DNA of 64,000 nucleotides, from the NCBI RefSeq assembly GCF_963855985.1, contig NC_087110.1, positions 7,245,001-7,309,000 on the forward strand, given 5' to 3'. The DNA is from Ostrinia nubilalis. Taxonomy: Eukaryota > Arthropoda > Insecta > Lepidoptera > Crambidae. A program made the translations under genes and the position numbers. This document shows, piece after piece, positions 61,501-64,000 of the stretch. Below the pieces are notes generated by a model that worked only from the letters and a program-made list of their open reading frames with translations, was not told the origin of the DNA and did not search any database. Position 1 is the stretch's first letter; every line of letters begins with the position of its first letter.

Positions 61501-64000
61501 GTGGGAGCCATCGAAATTCAATAATGTATCCAGTGTGTCATACCGCCAAGGTCAGATTTGGAGACCGATGTTCCAGGTTTATAAGTAAGTTTAATGTTTT
61601 ACAACAACCTTAACGTGGGGTCTTTAATTTTCTATTGGGGCTCTTACATAATGAACTTTTTTATTTTTCAGCGCTGACAACTTGGACGCGTTAAAAACTA
61701 TCGGCCACGAACTGATTTGGGTGTACCCTGACGGCTATGCCATATTCCACTCGAAAGCTACCATAGATTCGTGGTGTTTCACTGAAACTACTATCTATAA
61801 TAGGTGAGCATTTCGAGATATACTTTAGCGCGCTGTAAACGGTGCAGATAACGGTGCGGTTGTGCAAGACGATGGTGTGCTTTATACTGTATGGAGTTTC
61901 ACACAAAGAATACTGACCGCCGCTCGAGTTGATACGGTTACGTACGATTTCTTTTTGGGTTGGTAAGTGTGCTACATCCTTTATGGAGAAATATGCCAAC
62001 ATCAGTCCTCCACAACCCATCTGAATATTTTAGACCAAATCCTCCATTTGCCTCTGATATATTAGAGACATCCTTATGCAGTCGACTTTAAATGACCGAC
62101 CTTTTCTGATGATGCTTATAGCAATTTTATAAAGCATTTTACAGACAAGAAGTGCTTCCAAAAAATTCTTCATGTCTACAGCTGGCCCCATGACAGCTAC
62201 TCGTGCTCCATCGTGATACAGCCTTGGGAAGCGCACGAGACGATTTTCTTATCAAGATTGACTTACGACATGCTACGTCTAGCAGTAAGTTGATTCAAAT
62301 TCTAATTTCTCTTTTTTATAATTTGTGAAGCCTTTTGTGTAAATTTTGTTACATCTCTTCTCCAAATGGCATACTAATTTTCATAAATCGTATATGATTT
62401 TTAGTAATTTAGTAATATCAATTCAATAATACTTTTTTTATTATTACAAACATCTTATATTTTACAGTTCATATACCAAGATGACTTGGTCGAAAACGAA
62501 TGGGAGGTGACCAAGATCACGCAATTCATTGTACCAGCAGTGAAGTGGTACCGAATGTATCCTCGTAGCAAAGTAAATACCACACACCATGGGGACCGGC
62601 TGGTACTCAATCTGGACTTTCAGAGGAAGCCGACGAATTACAACATTGTATTCTACACCCCTTTACTTGGTAAGACCTTGATGTACAGTGGGCCACAGTT
62701 CCAGCTACCCAGTTCCATTTTTCTCTCGCTCTCATCAAAATTAAATGGTGATTCTTTGCGATAGAACGAGACGTCATGAAATGGGTTGCTGGAAATGTGG
62801 CCTATAGTACATGTAAACGTATCAACTAAGGCCTTGTCCAGGAGGGCGAAATCACCGCGAATGTCTTCGCGCATAGTATCAGTTGACAATTCGACTCGCG
62901 CGTGTCTTATGGACGCAATGTATTGGCTGCTAGTATCTCTCTCACCAACGCGTGTATGATTCTACGCGCGAAGACATTCGCGGCGAATTCGCTCTCCTGG
63001 ACAAGGCCTAATAGTTTTAATATATGGCTGTGCAGAAGGAGAAATGTATACTGTATATTTTTTAAAATAATAAACCTACATACTATGTCTCTTTCTTTTA
63101 GATATATCGTACACCTATATTACAGGTATTAAAACTGATACTGCTTCGATAGAGTAGCTAAAACGCACGATTCCGATACGGTGTAAAAAGGTGTACGGTG
63201 GTAAAAGTAGCATGTTTGGTATGGCCCTTAATATCTGTTTATTGTTCCAGTGCTGGTGACCTTCGTCTTAATGTCCTTCTGGAATAAGCCGCTTCAAATG
63301 TCCCGAGTTTGGTTCTATGCTGGAGCTACCATACTCATTTGCATTGGATTATGTTACATCGAGTACATGATGCCTTGTCACACTATTCCTACGATTCGTA
63401 AGCATTGTTTTTTCAACCTTTTCTATCTATACTAATATTATAAATGCGAAAGTAACTCTGTCTGTCTGTCTGTCTGCCTGTCTCTCTTTCACGCCTAAAC
63501 CACTAAACCGATTTTGATGAAATTTGGCATAGAGATAGTTTGAGTCCCGGGAAAGGACATAGGATAGTTTTTATCCCGGTTTTTGAAACAGGGACGCGTG
63601 CGATAAAGTTTTTCTGTGACAGACAAAATTCAACGCGGGCGAAGCCGCGGGCGGAAAGCTAGTACTTAATAAATATATACTTAGATACAATTTTAAATAG
63701 GCTTAGAGCCAAAGCAACGATGCGTTGCTGCGTCGTACCGCAAAAATTTCGCCGTATCGCGCCACGCCGCACCGCTCATGTGCCCGCCACAGATATTTCT
63801 AAGACGACACAGCGACATCGCCCCCAAAATGCATTGTGAGCTTTGGACTCTTACTTAAAACTGGATCATCACCTTCTTTCCAGTGGTACTCTACATAACG
63901 GTGTTAGGAGGCATTCTACTAGCTATGCTGCTTCAAGTGATAATGATGACTTCTGTCACCGAAAGGTTGTGCAAGACAACAGTAATGCAAAATCTACTCT
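58546..64000 (+). CDS. Methyltransf_FA domain / Cys-loop receptor fusion protein (3' end beyond window)
   Basis: Eleven exons join in frame with GT-AG introns: 58546-58627, 59033-59236, 60057-60188, 60630-60776, 61092-61291, 61478-61584, 61672-61803, 62182-62284, 62468-62669, 63251-63397 and 63884-64000, giving 524+ residues. Residues 1-17 are a signal peptide (MKWPLFLFLFVVIGVHA). Residues ~28-188 fit Methyltransf_FA (AYPDHNDPVYEI, then VVGGGGNKFTELRRN, ending WNGVEAKFLYDC). Residues ~200-435 fit a Cys-loop receptor ligand-binding domain: LKEDLLKYRSPN, FWIDENLAWEP, QIWRPMFQVYNADN, LIWVYPDGYAIFHS, Cys326...WPHDSYSC (Cys343). Three hydrophobic segments follow (about 436-445, 455-475 and 487-505), with the window ending in the M3-M4 loop. 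It is probably a membrane protein with an extracellular N-terminus, related to pentameric ligand-gated channels. The ligand and any channel activity are unknown. The start was chosen because the ATG opens directly into the signal peptide. Confidence 0.85.
59253..59471. mobile_element. palindromic MITE (TAAAGCCTGGTCC family), copy 3, in intron 2
   Basis: Same arms as 5745-5960 (CCAATGACCCCAAGCTATCC, TTATCGCTCGCGCGTAATTA). It lies 16 bases after the exon 2 donor and ends just before the first duplicated segment. Confidence 0.85.
59531..59615 (+). other. extra copy 1 of the exon 2 3' end
   Basis: 85 bases aligned with 59152-59236 of exon 2. The frame is open (ATCGCAATCCAAGCTGGGAG .. GAAATAG) and is followed by a GTAAAT donor and preceded by TACTGCAG, an acceptor-like AG. 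Against exon 2 I count about nine synonymous and three amino-acid-changing codons (SN to RR, H to N). Spliced after exon 1 or exon 2 it would be out of phase and stop early, so its use in a transcript is uncertain. Confidence 0.75.
59685..59769 (+). other. extra copy 2 of the exon 2 3' end
   Basis: A second 85-base copy, 154 bases after the first. The preceding ~60 intron bases (CTATACATTTTTGTAG.AAAT) are duplicated too, so the unit is 154 bp. The frame is open, the donor is GTAAAG, and the upstream AG is in TACTTCAG. Changes from copy 1 include A to T, RR to SK, N to Y and V to I. Confidence 0.75.
61092..62669 (+). other. Cys-loop receptor ligand-binding domain exons (5-9)
   Basis: Exon 5 carries the N-terminal helix (SDSEQLKEDLLKYRSPN) and first strands, exon 6 the W-x-D loop region, exon 7 the YPDGYAIFHS strand and the first loop cysteine, exon 8 the second cysteine, and exon 9 the last strands (RLVLNLDFQRKPTNYNIVFY). 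The order and the YPDG..FHS.A pattern look closest to anion-type (GABA/glycine/GluCl-like) members. There is no vicinal Cys-Cys pair in the loop C region, so it is not a typical nicotinic alpha subunit. Confidence 0.75.
61307..61426 (-). repeat. dispersed repeat (CCCCGGGACAAACTTGACC family) in intron 5
   Basis: ACGGGACTATTCCCATCTCT, GCTGCAACTTCTGTGTAGCC, CCAGTAAAGGTCAAAGTTTG. Confidence 0.7.
62830..63008. mobile_element. Harbinger-like MITE, 179 bp, TAA duplication, in intron 9
   Basis: Ends GGCCTTGTCCAGGAG / CTCCTGGACAAGGCC, with inverted GCGAATGTCTTCGCGC inner arms. TAA is at 62827-62829 and 63009-63011. Confidence 0.85.
63426..63662 (+). mobile_element. Helitron-like element in intron 10
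   Basis: A|TCTATACTAATATTATAA, (CTGT)n, ending GCGGGCGGAAAGCTAG|T. Nearly the same as 54545-54777. Confidence 0.85.
63700..63855. mobile_element. MITE (TAGAGCCAAAGCA family), copy 4, in intron 10
   Basis: TTAGAGCCAAAGCAACGATG at the left, and TGAGCTTTGGACTCTTA at the right as its complement. Shares GCCCGCCACAGATATTTCTA with 23650-23745. It ends 28 bases before the exon 11 start. Confidence 0.65.

Larger units (their letters stand above)
63251..64000 (+). other. transmembrane exons (10-11) of the receptor gene
   Basis: Exon 10 gives VLVTFVLMSFW (M1), a short linker with NKPLQMSR, WFYAGATILICIGLCYIEYM (M2 position), and CHTIPTI. Exon 11 gives VLYITVLGGILLAMLLQVIM (M3) and TSVTERLCK. M2 lacks the usual polar/leucine ladder and charged rings of conducting Cys-loop channels and contains bulky aromatics. 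The gene continues past the window, where M4 would be expected. Confidence 0.75.

Noticed and set aside
62182..62284. Alternative exon 8 acceptor at 62144 (TTTTACAG)
   Set aside because: Better polypyrimidine tract, but in the required phase it runs into a stop before the cysteine motif; the acceptor at 62181 keeps the frame.
1..64000. CRISPR arrays, bacterial operons, rRNA genes
   Set aside because: No regularly spaced identical direct repeats, no operon-like packing and no rRNA-like sequence; the DNA is eukaryotic throughout.

Overview
The window reads as nuclear DNA from a moth or butterfly (Lepidoptera). It is AT-rich and intron-bearing, and it is crowded with repeat types I recognise from lepidopteran genomes: 5'-truncated RTE-like retrotransposon tails ending in (ATG)n, Helitron-like elements ending CTAG|T, a tRNA-derived SINE, Jockey-type LINE ends, and many short inverted-repeat elements (MITEs). 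I see no bacterial, viral or organelle gene organisation, no rRNA gene, no functional tRNA gene and no CRISPR array. The species cannot be named from the sequence alone.

Positions 1 to about 57,800 hold no convincing host protein-coding gene. They are a layered record of insertions. For many insertions the target-site duplication is visible. Examples are hAT-like elements with 8-bp duplications (805-1133, 7400-7720, 13156-13830, 15476-16081), Harbinger-like elements flanked by TAA (44809-44986, 62830-63008), and RTE tails with 8-15 bp duplications (10123, 16103, 18863, 24251, 29878, 35792, 37654, 43121). Jockey LINE ends have sat down inside older MITEs (3279-3894, 5961-7205, 40008-40122). 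Larger unexplained structures are a 2.45-kb inverted-repeat element without a transposase (8858-11306), a pair of apparently identical 1155-bp repeats (33013-34167 and 36308-37462), and a 1.07-kb long inverted repeat (51319-52388). An exon-like sequence of unknown identity occurs twice (19880-20086 on +, 47757-47940 on -).

The one real gene starts at 58546 on the + strand and runs off the right end. Eleven exons with compatible phases encode at least 524 residues: a signal peptide, a Methyltransf_FA ('farnesoic acid O-methyltransferase-like') domain, a Cys-loop receptor ligand-binding domain, and three hydrophobic segments in pentameric-channel order. It looks like a divergent pentameric ligand-gated-channel-like protein with an extra N-terminal domain. 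Between exons 2 and 3 lie two extra copies of the last 85 bases of exon 2. Each has an open frame and a splice donor, and most changes from exon 2 are synonymous. The first intron-resident copy is separated from exon 2 by a palindromic MITE.

The gene's promoter region is built against repeat DNA. A dispersed repeat (57797-58436) containing a 230-bp inverted-repeat element ends roughly 110 bases upstream of the start codon. More MITEs and a Helitron lie within the introns.
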